This document shows positions 1-12,219 of a stretch of 64,000 nt of DNA, one piece after another. Origin of the DNA: Polytrichum commune (taxonomy: Eukaryota > Streptophyta > Polytrichopsida > Polytrichales > Polytrichaceae). Position 1 is the first letter of the stretch; each line of letters opens with the position of its first letter. The translations under genes were made by a program, and so were the position numbers. The stretch is taken from contig OX485807.1 of assembly GCA_950295325.1 (NCBI GenBank), positions 4,898,501 through 4,962,500 of the forward strand. Direction: 5' to 3'. A model generated the notes under the pieces. The model did no database searches and was not told the DNA's origin. It was given only the letters and a program-made list of their open reading frames with translations.

Positions 1-887
1 AACCACAAACCACTCAAAATTCGGCTGTCTTACTTAGAAAAACAATCGTGGCCCACTTACCTTATCCTTTATCCACTTTGAACAATGCAGCCCCAAAGTG
101 CTCTGTTTGATGAACAATTATCGCCAGAGTTGAAATACTACTGTAACATAGGTCCACCTTCTGGAAACTAAGGGCTTGACATCTCTCGTAGCTATACATG
201 TGGAATGCATAAGTTCTCTTGCTTTCTCCTTGTCAGTAAGTAGACCTAATGGATACTGTCAGTCTAACAGACGAGTTGGACATACACACATACATACACC
301 TAGCTACCTGCCTGCATTGGAGTGCTTTCCATTTGTGTTTTTATCAGAGTTTCCGACTTTATTTTGCTTGCTTGCGGCTGCTTGGTCTGAAAAGTCAAAG
401 CAGGGGAATTCAAACCTGCGATTTGAATTAGTTGCGCCAAGCGTCGTCCTGGAGGGATAGATGCTTCATCAGAGCATCTCTACCAGACAGTTATGTCATG
501 GTAACAAGATTTACCATGTCAGGAGGGCAGGAATTTCTGAACGGAACCACAGCAGCACTGAGCTCCGGCTCTGCCATGACGGATCCCTTCTTTCCTTCCA
601 GCAGGCTCCTCCATAGTTTACGCAATTAAACCTCACCACATTCATGTCCCCACACCACATAACTCCACCTCATCAGCCTTAGCGGCCATGTCAGGAATCG
701 CAGTAAATTTCCTTCCCGGTCAAGGGTTGAACTATGGACATAAATGGTATCCCGTCACCAAACTCGACCGGAATTCCAATTTCCAACGTATATGCGTACA
801 TACTGGTCAGCAGGGAAGGTGGATGTGGCTCACTAGATGGGTACGTTTCTCTCTGCACCTAGCTACTTCTTGTGGGATATGAAGCCT
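1..887. other. No gene recognised
   Basis: Only short unsupported open frames are present and none resembles a known protein. I see no tRNA, inverted repeat or tandem array here. The stretch looks like decayed intergenic plant DNA. Confidence 0.5.
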
Positions 888-1115
888 CATAATTCTTGGA
901 GCTCCTATAAATATCTTATTCATCATCAAAGTGAAAATTCTTATGTTCATTAAGTGGTCATATGGGTCCCCCCAATCATGTTGACTATTGAGCCTAAAAT
1001 AGTTAGCATCTTATGACCATGCATACTAGTCTCTTCAAAATACACGTCTTTTTGGTTCCCGTTCTTAGATCTACACCTAATCACATACCACTCAAATCCA
1101 GGTGTCCATATTGTA
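888..1115 (+). repeat. Dispersed repeat family A, copy 1
   Basis: About 230 bp that recurs, diverged, at 18691-18945 in the same orientation and inverted at 6822-7045 and 10185-10437. Shared landmarks are TTGGAGCTCCTAT near one end, AGTGAA with GTTCATTAAGTGGTCATATG in the middle, and ACCACATACCACTCAAAT with GGTGTCC at the other end. No coding capacity and no clear terminal inverted repeat can be seen, so the class is open; a non-autonomous DNA element or a terminal fragment of a larger element is most likely. Confidence 0.6.
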
Positions 1116-2432
1116 ACCCCAAGCCATTATTGTCCATCGACCAAGTATCTCAAGGCCGCACCTATGGATAAATGTTCACAACACCTAACAAGGGGGAGGG
1201 TGAAAATGTTGTTTACTACGTACAACCTAGGGATTGTTCTTTTAAACCAAATTGACACCTAAATTGGGTCTACAAATACCAAATTAGTCTATTGAGGTTA
1301 ATCTACAATGAATAAGCAATAAACCTATAGGGCCCAAGCAAGTTAGTGCCGAATTTCCCATGGTAGGTGTTGGGAAACAAAGTCCATTCTCTATTTTGTA
1401 AAATGAATGCCTTCGTAAGATTGTGGGTAGTTCATTCCAATTGGATCTCCTTGACCTACTTTGGAGCCCCAAGTGTTGTCAGATCAACACCCAAAAAAGT
1501 AAAGATCATGTTAGAAATTCATTTACTACGTTTTCATTGTCATGCTAGGCCCTTGTCATGCCCCCGTTATATACCCACCTCCATCCCCTAGGTAAGAAGT
1601 CTTCCATTGCACGTTATGTTTAATAAGCCAATGACAACAGTGTAACACAATGTGGACCTTCGATGTCCAGTGTTGTGGGTTGGTGAGTAGTGTGCACGCA
1701 CAATATTATCCTCAATGTTTAAGAGTGGAAATGAGTTTAGTACACCATTTATGTTATTTTGTGTCACTTGCTTTCTGGAACTAGGCAATCCTATAACTTC
1801 TTACTATAGGTTTCATTTTATACCAACAAAGATTACATAGGTTGTAAGGACATCATACAATATAGTTGACTTTACTTGATAAAAATTACATCATTAGCAA
1901 GAAGTTATAACAACATGTAACACCGAATAATAAGTGACACTAAACATTATAAACGTTGTAGTGTGGCTCAAAATATTTACCATAACCTGTGCACCTATTT
2001 CACTACATTTGTACAATCTAGGATGGGTGTATTATAAATGACCCAAATCACATTGCCAGTATATGGAGATGTGAGGGTAATAGAAGCTACCTTTTACACT
2101 CGGGTTACACCATCCAAATGGGTGAGGTTATAAAGTACACTAAATATGATATATATTATCACTTACTATTTGGAGTTACACATTCCTATACCCTTTTATT
2201 ATTGACGTTTTTTAACAAGTAAAGATTTCAATGTTCTATACTGTCCAAACAACCGATTCGACCTTTGTTGGTAAAAAATGAGATGTACAATAAAAGAATA
2301 TAGCATGCATAATTCCAAATAGTAAGTGACATTAAATGTCATATTTTGTGTACCCATTCCATTAGTTTTCCACTGTTATGTGGGTGAGGTTGCAAGTAGT
2401 GTTGGACTAGTATCTTCTTCTTCTTTTGATTA
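1116..2432. other. Non-coding, short recurring motifs
   Basis: No gene is recognised. A loose motif, CACTACGTTTTCATTGTC followed within about 20 bp by AGGTGAGGTT, or parts of it, recurs around 1520, 1985, 2115, 2375, 2790 and 2840. This suggests an old, eroded tandem or segmental repeat. Confidence 0.4.
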
Positions 2433-2475
2433 TGTGTGTGTGTGTGTGTTATTATTATTATTATTATTATTATTT
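2433..2475. repeat. Compound microsatellite (TG)n-(TTA)n
   Basis: A TG dinucleotide run passes directly into a TTA trinucleotide run. Open frames across it on both strands are low-complexity artefacts. Confidence 0.9.
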
Positions 2476-3844
2476 TTAAATAATAAATTTCAAAGTTTTG
2501 ATGCCAATTTGGTATGGGTATTTGATTTTTTTTTGTTTTTTTTGTTTTTGGGGTGATATTACTCGGGTCTATATACCATGCAAGAACCTTCATACCTAGA
2601 TAAAGTTGCCCGAGTATCAGTGTAATATGCAATAATATTTACCAAATAATAATTAGATATATAAAAATTTCTGACCTTGAGATATCCAAGGTAGGTTCTT
2701 TGATGCCATGTTAACGATTATTATCAATATCATGCATTCACCTATTTCACCTATACACTGGTCCCATATTGATTGTAGTTCACCATTTCACTATGTTTTC
2801 ATTGTCCAGATAGGTGAGGTTGTGAACCACCTATGTCACTACGTTTTCACCGGTGTCCAAGGAGATTTGTGGTGAAGATCCAAGTGTTTCCAAGTCCAGC
2901 TAGTTACATGTTGACACCTTCCAGGTTGTTGCTATTAAAATGAAAGGCATATTCAAAATAGTCCTCTGAAATGATCGGTCATTGGCCTCATGTCCTGAAC
3001 TTGAACTGGTCGTCTATCAAACTGAACCGGCTTTATCTGTAAGTAGTGGCCGGAATTCCCCATTCGTGGGTTCTCACTGTCAGGATGGACAAAGTCTTGC
3101 CATCAGACAGGAAAGCGGCCAAGGTTTGGACCTCTTCCTCCTCCTCCAGTGTCCAGGGAGCCTTTTTGGGTGCCATCGGTCAAAACCCTAGTGCTTCCAA
3201 GTTCAGCTGGTTACACGTTACGATCTCCCTGTTCTCATCTGCATTCATTAAGCATGTTCCATAGATTCATCAAAAAAGATCAGTCATCTTCCTGAAGTCT
3301 TGATGAACTTCAACCGGTTTATTATCTCCCAAACTTCAACCGGTTATCTCCCAAACTCGGCCGGTTAGGTCTGAAGCTCAACCGGTTCATGTGTAACTAG
3401 CAGACAGTTCTCGCCCCCTGCCCGCCGGTCCGTTTATTGTCCTGGTCGATGGTCGAAAGAGCAGCGATCCCATGGGTGCCATGAAAGGGCAACTTCATTT
3501 CCCTTCCCTTCCCTTCCCTTCCCTTACAAACAACTGAGCGCATGGTGGCATCATGGTATGGGCGGTGCCTGACTGCTCCAAATGGGGTGGGGGTGGGGGT
3601 GGGTTGATGGGCAGGAAGGGGGGGGGGGGGGGGATGGGGACCGGAGGAGGACGCCGTTTGGGGGGGGAGTCAAACAACCGGTGGGGGCCCTGCCTGCCTG
3701 CCTGGGGGTGTCAGGAGGAGTCTGCGTGTGAGGCCAGGACCACCAGTCCTTTCTCCTTCCACCCCTTAACTTCTTACTTAGTTAATTTCCCCGGCCTCGC
3801 TCTGTAAGTAATGAAGTACCACTTGCATCCCCGTTGAATACGAT
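2476..3844. other. Non-coding, low-complexity blocks
   Basis: No gene is recognised. AACCGGTT, itself a palindrome, occurs three times between 3308 and 3390 with a fourth variant GGCCGGTT, mostly after a CTTC or CTC lead. A CCCTT pentamer run lies at 3499-3526. A very G-rich strand follows at 3584-3668, with runs of G up to about 17, able in principle to form G-quadruplexes. Confidence 0.5.
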
Positions 3845-4110
3845 TCCCCACTTTTGGGGGACAAAATCCAAATTCACATAAATGGGCCTCCACCCACGTT
3901 ATTATCGAACCCACCCGCGCCCGCCCTAAAGAGCGAGGGGGCGAGGGGGAGGCTTCAATGGAGGCGTGGTAATTATGCTCGACCTACTTATTTATTCACT
4001 AAATGCTCCCTTGCATTCACTTGCTGCAGCACAACATACATGCTCAGGATTTGGGAAGGTGGTCGGCCAGTCTGCGCGCGCGGACCGGGAGAGACTTGCT
4101 AGGGAATTAT
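3845..4110 (+). repeat. Dispersed repeat family B, copy 1
   Basis: Diverged direct copy of 5990-6215. Both share AATTCACATAAATGGGCCTCCA-type sequence, a GCTTCAATGGAGGYG block, TTTACTAGATRCTC-like sequence and GGAAGGTGGTCGGYCAG. No coding capacity is visible. Confidence 0.5.
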
Positions 4111-4681
4111 CGTATACAAGCGTACCCCCTCATTCATCAAACATTAAGGCCCGTCTGAAGTAGTAAGCAGCCCGGAGGTTACCTTTTTAAAAAGTTGATT
4201 TGACGCCGGGATCAGTTTTAAAGACTCAATAGTCGAGTCCAAGTCATTTACGATGAATCGGCCACAAACCTATTGGGAGGTTTATTTTTTTTGTTGGATG
4301 AATGGAAGGTACACTCACATGCAATAATTCCCTCTTTCCGACTACGCGTGGGTGGAGGGGGAAGCTTGTGTACAAGCCCTTTATCTAGAATTTCAATGTT
4401 ATAAATGATTCCCAACGTTTCCCAGTGGGGCGTAGACCTGCACTTGTTGTATGTAATAACTCCTTGCAACCCTAAATGAAGTCGGTCTTCTCGAGATGTA
4501 GTTACTAAATATCTAGAACGCGCCTCGTTGTTCATGTTGTGATTTGACCAAGGAGTTCAATATCTTTTAATCTTGTGTTTTTAGGGTGTTTGTTTTTTTT
4601 GATCTTCACCTAACCACACACCAATCAAGGATAGGTGTCTGCTGAAGAAAAGTAACCGAATAACACCCCGCATACCTTAAT
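4111..4681. other. Non-coding; diverged outer unit of the 68-bp repeat
   Basis: No gene is seen. Around 4465-4545 a block with CGGTCTTCTCGAGATG and CGCCTCGTTGTTCATGTTGTG resembles the 68-bp unit that starts at 4682, so it may be an older outlying copy. At 4600-4670 a short stretch resembles the terminal part of family A. Confidence 0.4.
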
Positions 4682-4885
4682 GAAGTTGGTCTTCTCTAGA
4701 CGTGATAGCCGACTGGATATTTGGAAGGCATCTCGTTGTTAAAATTGTGGAAGTGCGTCTTCTCTAGACGTGATAGCCTACCAGATGTCTGGAAGGCATC
4801 TCGTTGTTAATATTGTGGAAGTGCGTCTTCTCTAGACGTGATAGCCTACCGGATGTTTGGAAGGCATCTCATTGTTAATATTGTG
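4682..4885 (+). repeat. 68-bp tandem repeat, three full units
   Basis: Units begin with GAAG at 4682, 4750, 4818 and 4886, giving a period of exactly 68 bp. Each holds CTTCTCTAGACGTGATAGCC and GGAAGGCATCTCRTTGTTAA. The second and third units are most alike, so the array grew recently. The fourth unit, from 4886, is truncated. Confidence 0.9.
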
Positions 4886-5636
4886 GAAGTGCATCTACTC
4901 TCGGCTCATGTAATCAATGGTATTTGAACGACACTAAACTTATGGTCTAGTTGCACATCCTGGTTAAGGCTCCGGTTAGAGTAAGTAACCACTTAAATTA
5001 GTTATATTATGCCCACATTGCCTAGTAAATGGAGTTAGCTAACATATGAGGTAGCTAACCTATTTGAGAGCTAACCTATCTCACACCCACACCACCTAGT
5101 TAAAATTAAGGTTTAAATAGAAATATTCAAAACAAAAGTTAGCTAACTTTTGGGACCTTGCTTTTGTGAAGAAATCTTAACTCATCCATACCCTTAATGC
5201 TAACTAATTTTTACAAATGAGTAGCCTGAGTTTCTGTCTTGAATGCCTCCCTCTAATTCTCCCCATCACTTCTTTGTTCCGCTATGTGGTGGACCACACT
5301 GTTTCTTACATCATCCTAAATTAGCACACATTTTGAATTATAGAATACTTTTAGAATATGATTTTCAATGTTCAAGTTTTAGATCAAATACTAGTATTTA
5401 TTTGGAACTAGAATACTTTATTCTATTTTAATCAAACTGAAACACAAATGGTGTGGGTCACGCAATTATAATGTATCATACTTATTATCACGTTCAAAAC
5501 TTGGGCAACTTGAGCAAAACTTTGGTCGGTCAACCTTAACTCTCTCTTAAATTAGTCAACCTTCGGTTAGTGTAACCGGGATGCGTGGCTATGCGATCGG
5601 TTAGCTCGCAAGTGAGTTACCGTACAAGGCTCCCTA
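4886..5636. other. No gene recognised
   Basis: AT-rich sequence with short repeated words such as AGCTAACCTAT and TAGCTAAC around 5030-5200. No protein or RNA gene can be supported. Confidence 0.45.
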
Positions 5637-5765
5637 TTTCATCTTCACAGGTGCCGGAATGTCGTTTCCACATGGGACACAAGTGGGTCATGACGAATGT
5701 GAGCATGACACGTGGCACATTCTGAGGGGGAAATAATTATTCTGTGTTGGAATAGACCACCCTCT
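5637..5765 (+). repeat. Dispersed repeat family C, copy 1
   Basis: Diverged direct copy of 7915-8056. Landmarks common to both are CTTYACAGGTG-like sequence, CACRTGGGAYACAAGT, GTGACGAATGTGA, CACGTGGCA and TTCTGTGTTGGAATAGA followed by CCCTCT. It could be an LTR or element end; no partner structure is seen. Confidence 0.5.
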
Positions 5766-5989
5766 TACAACAGTTGGTTTCACTAACTCACATGTGTTAG
5801 CTAATTCTCCCAGCTAGGTGGTGCGGCCACGAGTTCACGAATGACTAAACATTTCGGTAGCGAATCCTCACTACCGCGTAAGTTAGTTAATTCTCTTAAC
5901 TAGGGTGGTGTGGCTGGAGCCTTATGTTAGGTAGGTGTTTGAGGAAGCACACGCCATGGCAGGGCCTTGCTGCAGCAGCAGCGCCATTT
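5766..5989. other. Non-coding
   Basis: Short duplicated words such as GTTAGTTAATTCTC are present. No gene is recognised. Confidence 0.4.
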
Positions 5990-6215
5990 TCAATGTTCCC
6001 CAGATTCACATAAATGGGCCTCCAAGTCCTGTCCTGCACTTACGGTGGGTAGCTATTATCAAACTGGCCCGGGCCTGCCTACGAGTAACTTAGTGGAGCT
6101 CCCTGGCTTGAATGGAGGTGCTTAATTATTTTCATATTTACTAGATACTCCTCACATTATGAAGCTCGCAGCATAGGAAGGTGGTCGGTCAGCTTTGCAT
6201 GTGTCTCAGTAACTT
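5990..6215 (+). repeat. Dispersed repeat family B, copy 2
   Basis: Direct diverged counterpart of 3845-4110, in the same order and orientation. Confidence 0.5.
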
Positions 6216-6448
6216 TCATTGAACATTCGATCTCCCCACAGGTACACTTCCTGGACGGCATCTCAGTTTGTTGATGTTCTGTTATTATTCCAAAGAGTCC
6301 ACTAGGTGCCTATCACCTACTCTGCTTTTGTGGACAATTCCCTCCGTTCCATATATATATCCACCCTCCAGATGCCAGGACTAGGGTAGACGTGCCTACC
6401 TCCGACATAGCCACAAGGGCGAGCGTTTCCATGTAGGCCGCTTGCCCA

Positions 6449-6815
6449 CTAGATTTTAGATAATAGTGGGTTGGAGGTGTTCTCATGTAGATAAGCACAA
6501 GTCGTCAACCAATCGCATTTTGGTGGTGGACTAGAATGTGGAGGGCCGTGAACATGGGCTGCTAGATTTCCGTGCACCTACTAAAGCTTTTTTTAACCTA
6601 CAAGTGTCGGTCACCGAAGGATTGAAGGAGGAAGTCCGTCCTTGGTAACCTGGAGGAGGAGGAGGAGGTTAGTAGGTGGGCCTAGATTTGAGAAGATGAG
6701 AGTAGTTAGTTGGCACATTCGAACCCTACCCCACCAGATTCCATCCATATTTGGTGGAGTTTGTCGTTATGCCCACTAGAACATGGTGGGCGAGTGGCCT
6801 ACATGGAAACTCACC
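6449..6815 (+). repeat. Dispersed repeat family D, copy 1
   Basis: Diverged copy of 21325-21585 in the same orientation. Shared blocks are GATAATAGTGGRTTGGA, GTGTTCTCATG, GAATGTGGAGGG, GAACYCTACCCCACCA and GTGGRCGAGYRRCYTACATGG. It lies directly against an inverted family A copy, so the two may be one composite element. No coding sequence is seen. Confidence 0.5.
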
Positions 6816-6821
6816 TTTATT

Positions 6822-7045
6822 TGGATACCTATATTTGAGTGGTATTTGGTTAGGTGTGGATCTAAGAATAGACACCGATAAGCCATGTCTTTAAAGGAGA
6901 CTATATCGTGTGCTCAAAATTTGCTAACCGTTTTAGGTTCAATAGCCAACATGATTAGGGGGGCCTATATGATCACTTATTATGCACGAGAGAATCTTCA
7001 CTTTGATAACGAGTAAGATATTCATATGAGCTCCAAAAATGATGA
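6822..7045 (-). repeat. Dispersed repeat family A, copy 2 (inverted)
   Basis: Reverse-orientation copy of the unit at 888-1115. It begins with ACCTATATTTGAGTGGTAT and ends with GAGCTCCAAAAATGAT on the plus strand. Confidence 0.6.
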
Positions 7046-7914
7046 GGCAAATGGTACCAAACAAAACATGTGCACAAATGCTCTGGCCAAACAATAGGAG
7101 CAAAGTTTCTAATAATACACTACACCCTAGAAATTTTGGGAGATGAAAAAGAAAGTCACATCCATTTGTTTGTATTCATAAGAGTTATCCATAAATTCCC
7201 TCAAAGAGATCAAAGAGGGATGAAATGGTGGGTTTGATCCATTTTGAGCTTGCTAGCTCATCGTGTTTCGGAGCCTATTTTGAAAGTTGGGTGTGAATTT
7301 GGGGACCTTCTCTTTCCACCTCTCTAACTTTGAGAGAATCTTAGGATCTTAAAAAGGATATGCACATGGGACCCATTGTCGTAGATCTTGAATCAGCCTA
7401 TGCAATGTTACCTTGGCCCACCCATCCTAGTAGGACAACTTAGAAAGCCGATTTTTAATAGTCCGACACCAATCCTTGTGGATGATGATTACGCATTAAG
7501 AAAACTTGGGTGACTATGTGTTAATTCTCATAAACTCATGGTTCCATCCACTTTACTTTACAAATAACTCTATTATGTAGCAAACCCATCCGCACAACTT
7601 TGGACCTCGTGGCGTTAGGTAAACTCATCCATTGTGAAAGAGAATATATGTCACTCTGTTACAAACAAACCACTTGTGACTTGAAGGTTGATTGATTTAT
7701 TCCCAGAGGACCATTCTAGAACAATTCGGGATCGTTGATGCCATTTTTGAAATCAAATAATATAAATAGAACAAACTGCAAGCTATAGAATACTTCATGG
7801 CGTCTTCATCTTTCCAATGGATGGGTTTATTTAGGTCCTAGACATCATGAAGTTCTAGCCCACGAACATGGCAATGTATGCTTTGGTCGCATTTGTAAGA
7901 AAATACATATCGTA
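7046..7914. other. No gene recognised
   Basis: Reads as eroded intergenic DNA. No open frame has family resemblance. Confidence 0.45.
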
Positions 7915-8056
7915 AAGAGCTCCCTACTTTGTCTTTACGTGTGTTGGAATGTAGCTTCCACGTGGGATACAAGTCGATCGTGACGAATGTGAACGTGCCA
8001 CGTGGCAAATATTGAGGAAAAAATAATTCTTTTGTGTTGGAATAGAGAGCCCTCTA
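7915..8056 (+). repeat. Dispersed repeat family C, copy 2
   Basis: Direct diverged counterpart of 5637-5765; it ends in the same GTGTTGGAATAGA...CCCTCT block. Confidence 0.5.
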
Positions 8057-8188
8057 TGGCACCTACTTTATCACAGATTGAGACTCTTGTAGGTTGACAT
8101 GGTCATCTTTCTTCACCTCACTTTGTGCTTGGGCTAACTGATCCATGGCTCATCCATGGCCATGAATCAAAAGAGACAAAAACAGAAA

Positions 8189-8260
8189 TGGAGAAGACGG
8201 GCATTGATCCCGTTACCTCCCGTATGCGAAACGGGCGCTCTACCATTTGAGCTACTCCCC
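8189..8260 (-). tRNA. tRNA-Ala(CGC)-like gene
   Basis: On the minus strand a cloverleaf can be drawn: acceptor GGGGAG pairs with CUUCUCC, D arm GCUC/GAGC, anticodon stem CCCGU/ACGGG around loop UUCGCAU (anticodon CGC, alanine), and T arm ACGGG/CCCGU. Box A (TAGCTCAAATGG) fits the Pol III consensus; box B (GATCAATGC) is a weaker match. A run of five T lies about 7 nt past the 3' end (8178-8182 on plus), a proper Pol III terminator. At 72 nt it is one base short between the acceptor and D arms compared with usual plant tRNA-Ala, so one acceptor pair is lost or shifted. It could be a slightly worn gene, a tRNA pseudogene or the head of a SINE, but no SINE body is seen. Confidence 0.75.
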
Positions 8261-10184
8261 CATTGACATTCAGGCCTCATTTTAATTATAACATAAAGAA
8301 ACAATCTTTAGAAACATTAAATCCTAAAATAAGAAATTGCTTCATCATATATGAATATGCACGATTTGTGTTACTTCTCAATGGGTGCCAATCTTAGGAA
8401 ATTTTTCAAATTCAAAAATTGCTTATCAATCATATTTGATTGGATGGAGTGATGATTCGAGTATGAATTTTAGTATATGGGATTGATTAAAATTGCTTGT
8501 CTGCACCATTCGTGTTTGTTGAATCTATGACTTGAAACGCTTAGAGTGGTTGTCTCACACATCTACAATTTTAGGCACTATAGATTTACAATGTTGCAAT
8601 TACTATCACTTACTAAGTGATTTTTCATCCAAATTTCAATCATCCATGACAGTTTTTGAAAACTTCATCTTAAAAAGTATCACTAGAAAAGTTACCACAA
8701 TGACGTACATACCATATGACACTAAATACAATATTCGGTGTAGTATTACATTGAGGAGAAACTGCACTGAAACTAGACAGCTATATCACCAAAAGCATTG
8801 GTGAGTACGAAAAATAAAATTTAGTAAACACATGAGGAGCTGTTTGACTTAGACAGTAATATAATACCAAAAAAGAAGAAGAAATATAAGGTAATTAGTA
8901 AACAGCAGTCAGTGCATCATGCACCAACTTGCAAGCATGATGCACGCGTACACTATAAATTTGAAATTTGAGCTGTCTTGGGAGTGGAGTGAGAAATTTA
9001 GAAAAGTCTGTGGGTGAGAAGTTCGTGAACTTCATGACAAGTGAATCAAAAGGATCATGGCATCAAAGAGCCCACCTGACGAGTATCAAAATTGTAATAA
9101 TAGTCAGAAAGTGTTGGTGTTTATCACAAATTGACTATCTCTTGTACACAAAAGTCATTATTTGGATCAATACCATCCGATTACCACATGAAATATCAGG
9201 GTGATTCTACCTAGGTATGATGGCTTCTGGATGGTATATAGACCATAATATTATCAAAGACAAAATTATCTTCGAATACAAGTATCCCATCAGTATCAGA
9301 AAAAGGTAGAATTCTCATAATATATTATACCAAGTGGTATTAGAAAAAAATGTATTTTTCTTCCAGTCCAACAGCGATAACATGTATATTGTGTAATGAC
9401 ATGATGTCAGCAATGTGCACGAGTTCTTATAGAGCCGAGCAACTAAACTTGAAGATGACCCAGTAAATAAAAAACCTGAATTTCAATCAGTACGAGGTTG
9501 AGCAGACTGCAATTTTCCTGCCAGATTGAATCACAATGTCTTCAGTGACTCCCTAAACTAAGCTTTTAAAATCATTGTAAGGGTTGGAAAGAATGCTCCT
9601 TTGAAGATCTCTGGAGAAAATAAAAACCTCCTATGCTTCCCCATTGTCAATATATCGAAGATACCAAATCTTGATCGATATGACGGTTTCGCATAGTCCC
9701 CTGGCTACTCGTCAAAGTGCTGATGGCAATATATATTGTTGTGACAATTGATGATTTGGCCATGGCATCCAGCTACAGCAAAAGAAAGATTCTGGTGTAG
9801 TTAAGATTGAGTGCATTTTGTTTTGTTTTTCTGTTTTTGTATATGATGATGTTGAATGACTTTCAATGGGTTCAACTTGAGCCTACTATGCCTAGTAAGT
9901 CAAACGAGAGACCCCAGCTGCATGGGTTCTGAAATGGAGAAATATTTTTACATTTATTTGGTGCAAAATCTTTTGCTTGCAACAGATGGGGGACCTTGAA
10001 ACCAGAGGATTTTGCAGGTTGAGCTTCGTGGATTTTGTTGAATGTTCCGGCATTCGAAAGAACTTGATTAAAATCAAACAAATGATGATCCAATTAATCT
10101 CTCACACAGCAAAAAGGTGTTACAATCATCTGCAAGCAGCTGAATCATAAAAGTAGACGACCCTTACTCAGTTACTTTTCTTAT
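8261..10184. other. No gene recognised
   Basis: AT-rich sequence with several open frames of 60-90 codons but no recognisable motif, repeat or RNA. I see nothing that can be supported. Confidence 0.45.
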
Positions 10185-10437
10185 CAGGACACCTATACTG
10201 AAGTGGTATGTGGTTTGTCGTGGCTCCAAGAACAGATACCAGAAAGACGTATGTTTAAAAGAGATTGGACTGTTTGCTCAAAATATAAATGCTATTTTAG
10301 GTTCAATAGTTAATATAAGGGGGGGGGGGTGGCTTATGTGACCATTTAATGAGCACAAGAATCCTCACTTTGACAATAAGATATTTGTAAGAGCTCCAAA
10401 AATTACAAGGAAAGGGGCTACGGCCTCAATTTGGATG
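10185..10437 (-). repeat. Dispersed repeat family A, copy 3 (inverted)
   Basis: Inverted relative to 888-1115. It runs from GGACACCTATACTGAAGTGG to GAGCTCCAAAAATTAC and on to GGCTACGGCCTCAATTTGGA, an end also found, reverse-complemented, at 18691 in copy 4. This helps to place the outer boundary of the family. Confidence 0.6.
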
Positions 10438-11169
10438 TACTAACCATGTCATACCAATTGGGTGTTCCATATCCTAGGAGAAGTCGATTTGGAGAATTTG
10501 GAACTATTTCCATGTTGGTTACCATCGGACTTGTCTATAACCTCAATTTTAATATTTTGTGCGGGTGGTAAGTCTTGCAGAATTTCTAATTGCAACAGAT
10601 GACCAAGTGACCAGTATGGCTGCTTGTCATGCATACGATGTCTTCCAATGTGCGCACATTCGATGTCATACTAGGCTGTGACTCCTGCTCTTCTCCACAA
10701 CATCTTGATCGCACCATGTCCTCCATTCTTCTTTTGTTGTACAGGTACACCTGCATAACCCGCAGTGAATTTCACAAAGAAAATGTAATACTTATGACCA
10801 GTGAGAGGGATCAGAGCGATGTGTGGAGTTATGATTCTTCCATATTCTGGTATGGCGTGGCCTGAAATCTATGTATCTTCACATGAAACAAATCTACCTC
10901 ATACAAATGTGACTGTATACCTCTCTCTCCCTCCCTCCTCTCTGGTGTTGCCATGTTACGTTGGGGCCTCTTTTGCAAGGTTTTTGCCGTGGTATTTGGA
11001 TGCTGTCTGTCGCAATAGAGTCCTGCCATTGCAACCCATCTACTTCAAGAAACTAAGGGCACAGAAAGACGGGGTTCCTTCCCAGCACCCTACCCAACAC
11101 ATCAATGAATTCCATGAATCCTTGAGTTCATTCATAATGTGACTCATATTTATAACCCTCGATAATTTG
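10438..11169. other. No gene recognised; upstream of kinase fragment
   Basis: Open frames up to 113 codons occur but none matches a kinase N-lobe or another family I know. The region may contain eroded intron or exon sequence of the kinase fragment that follows. Confidence 0.35.
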
Positions 11170-11400
11170 TTTATTTGCAATTGTTTACAAACAGTGACAG
11201 AGCAAGTTGCGGATTGCATTGGCCACAGCCCAGGGCCTCCTCATGTACTTGCATTGTGATGCAAACCCACGGACCTTTCAAAGGGACATCAGAGCAAATA
11301 ACACCCTATTGGATGCTCATTTTAATGCGAAAGTCGTATATTTTCGGTCTCTCAAGGCTAGCCCCTATGCCCAACCTGATGGGCATTAGTTGGCAGCCAA
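11170..11400 (+). pseudogene. Receptor-like kinase fragment (catalytic and DFG segments)
   Basis: The plus strand encodes the middle of a plant receptor-like kinase domain: IALATAQGLLMYLHCDANPR, then RDIRANNTLLDAHFNAKV, and after a 1-nt frame change FGLSRLAPMPNLMG. This matches the catalytic loop and DFG region of LRR-VIII type kinases (LHxxANPPxFHRDIKAxNILLD, DFGLSRLAP). The HRD histidine is Q, the catalytic-loop lysine is R, and the DFG aspartate is lost at the frameshift, so it cannot be active. It is a single broken exon. The N-lobe-like piece at 13058-13240 is on the other strand, so the parent gene has been rearranged or these are two separate pseudogene pieces. Confidence 0.75.
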
Positions 11401-12219
11401 TTATAGTATGTCTCCTCTGTCATGAAGGGCATGCCGGTGAGTTTCATGAAAGTTTGCATCTCCAAAGCCAATGACGATTTTAGATTATTTGGACCCATAA
11501 GCTGGTATTCACCTTCCTTTGCAGGCATCAAATTGTAGAGAGGGGTGGTGGGTCTCCTCTACAACACTTCTCTCAACATCAATGCATCAATGCAGACATA
11601 TCCACATCGAGTGTATCCTACCTCAACAAACCCTCATGAAATTGAGGTAATAATATCCCTACATTAGGTCAAGCAACGTTAGGCCAACGAAATTTGTTGA
11701 TGTGTCTATTCCTGACTGAATACGAGGAGTCACATAATCACCTACAATTGATGACCCCACCATGGCATGAGCACTGCATCCGGTAATGGACACTTGTTGT
11801 TCTCCTAATGGTTGTAGTAGAGTTCCTAAAGTTGTCAACTATGGGAGTTTGGTAGGCTATGCATCTCCTATATGCCATAGCAAGGCTCCTCGCATTCATT
11901 ACCTAGTTTATAACAATGATAAAGAAAAATAAAGATGACTCCGATGTTGCCACCAACTTGAATTTAAGTTGGTCTAAGTTTATACATAACCTCAAAATGG
12001 GCATTATAAGAACTATAGGTCCCCTGATGACTATTGCTTCCTTTCAAAGGTGAGCAACTTGAACGGGCACGAACAAGTTGGCTGGCACCTATCTCCCCCA
12101 ATGACAAACCCCTCAGTTCCCACATGGTTGGTTGAAAATATATGTTTCACCCGGATAGCCCCATTATGATTGGGTGGACCATAGGTGGTAGGGTGCACTT
12201 GAAATCAAGTGCTAGCACG
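11401..12219. other. No gene recognised
   Basis: Non-coding as far as I can read it; no repeat or RNA is supported. Confidence 0.45.

Noticed and set aside
2326-2632. Open frames over the TG/TTA microsatellite
   Set aside because: Microsatellite translation only.
3495-3807. Glycine- or proline-rich open frames
   Set aside because: Produced by G-runs and CCCTT repeats.
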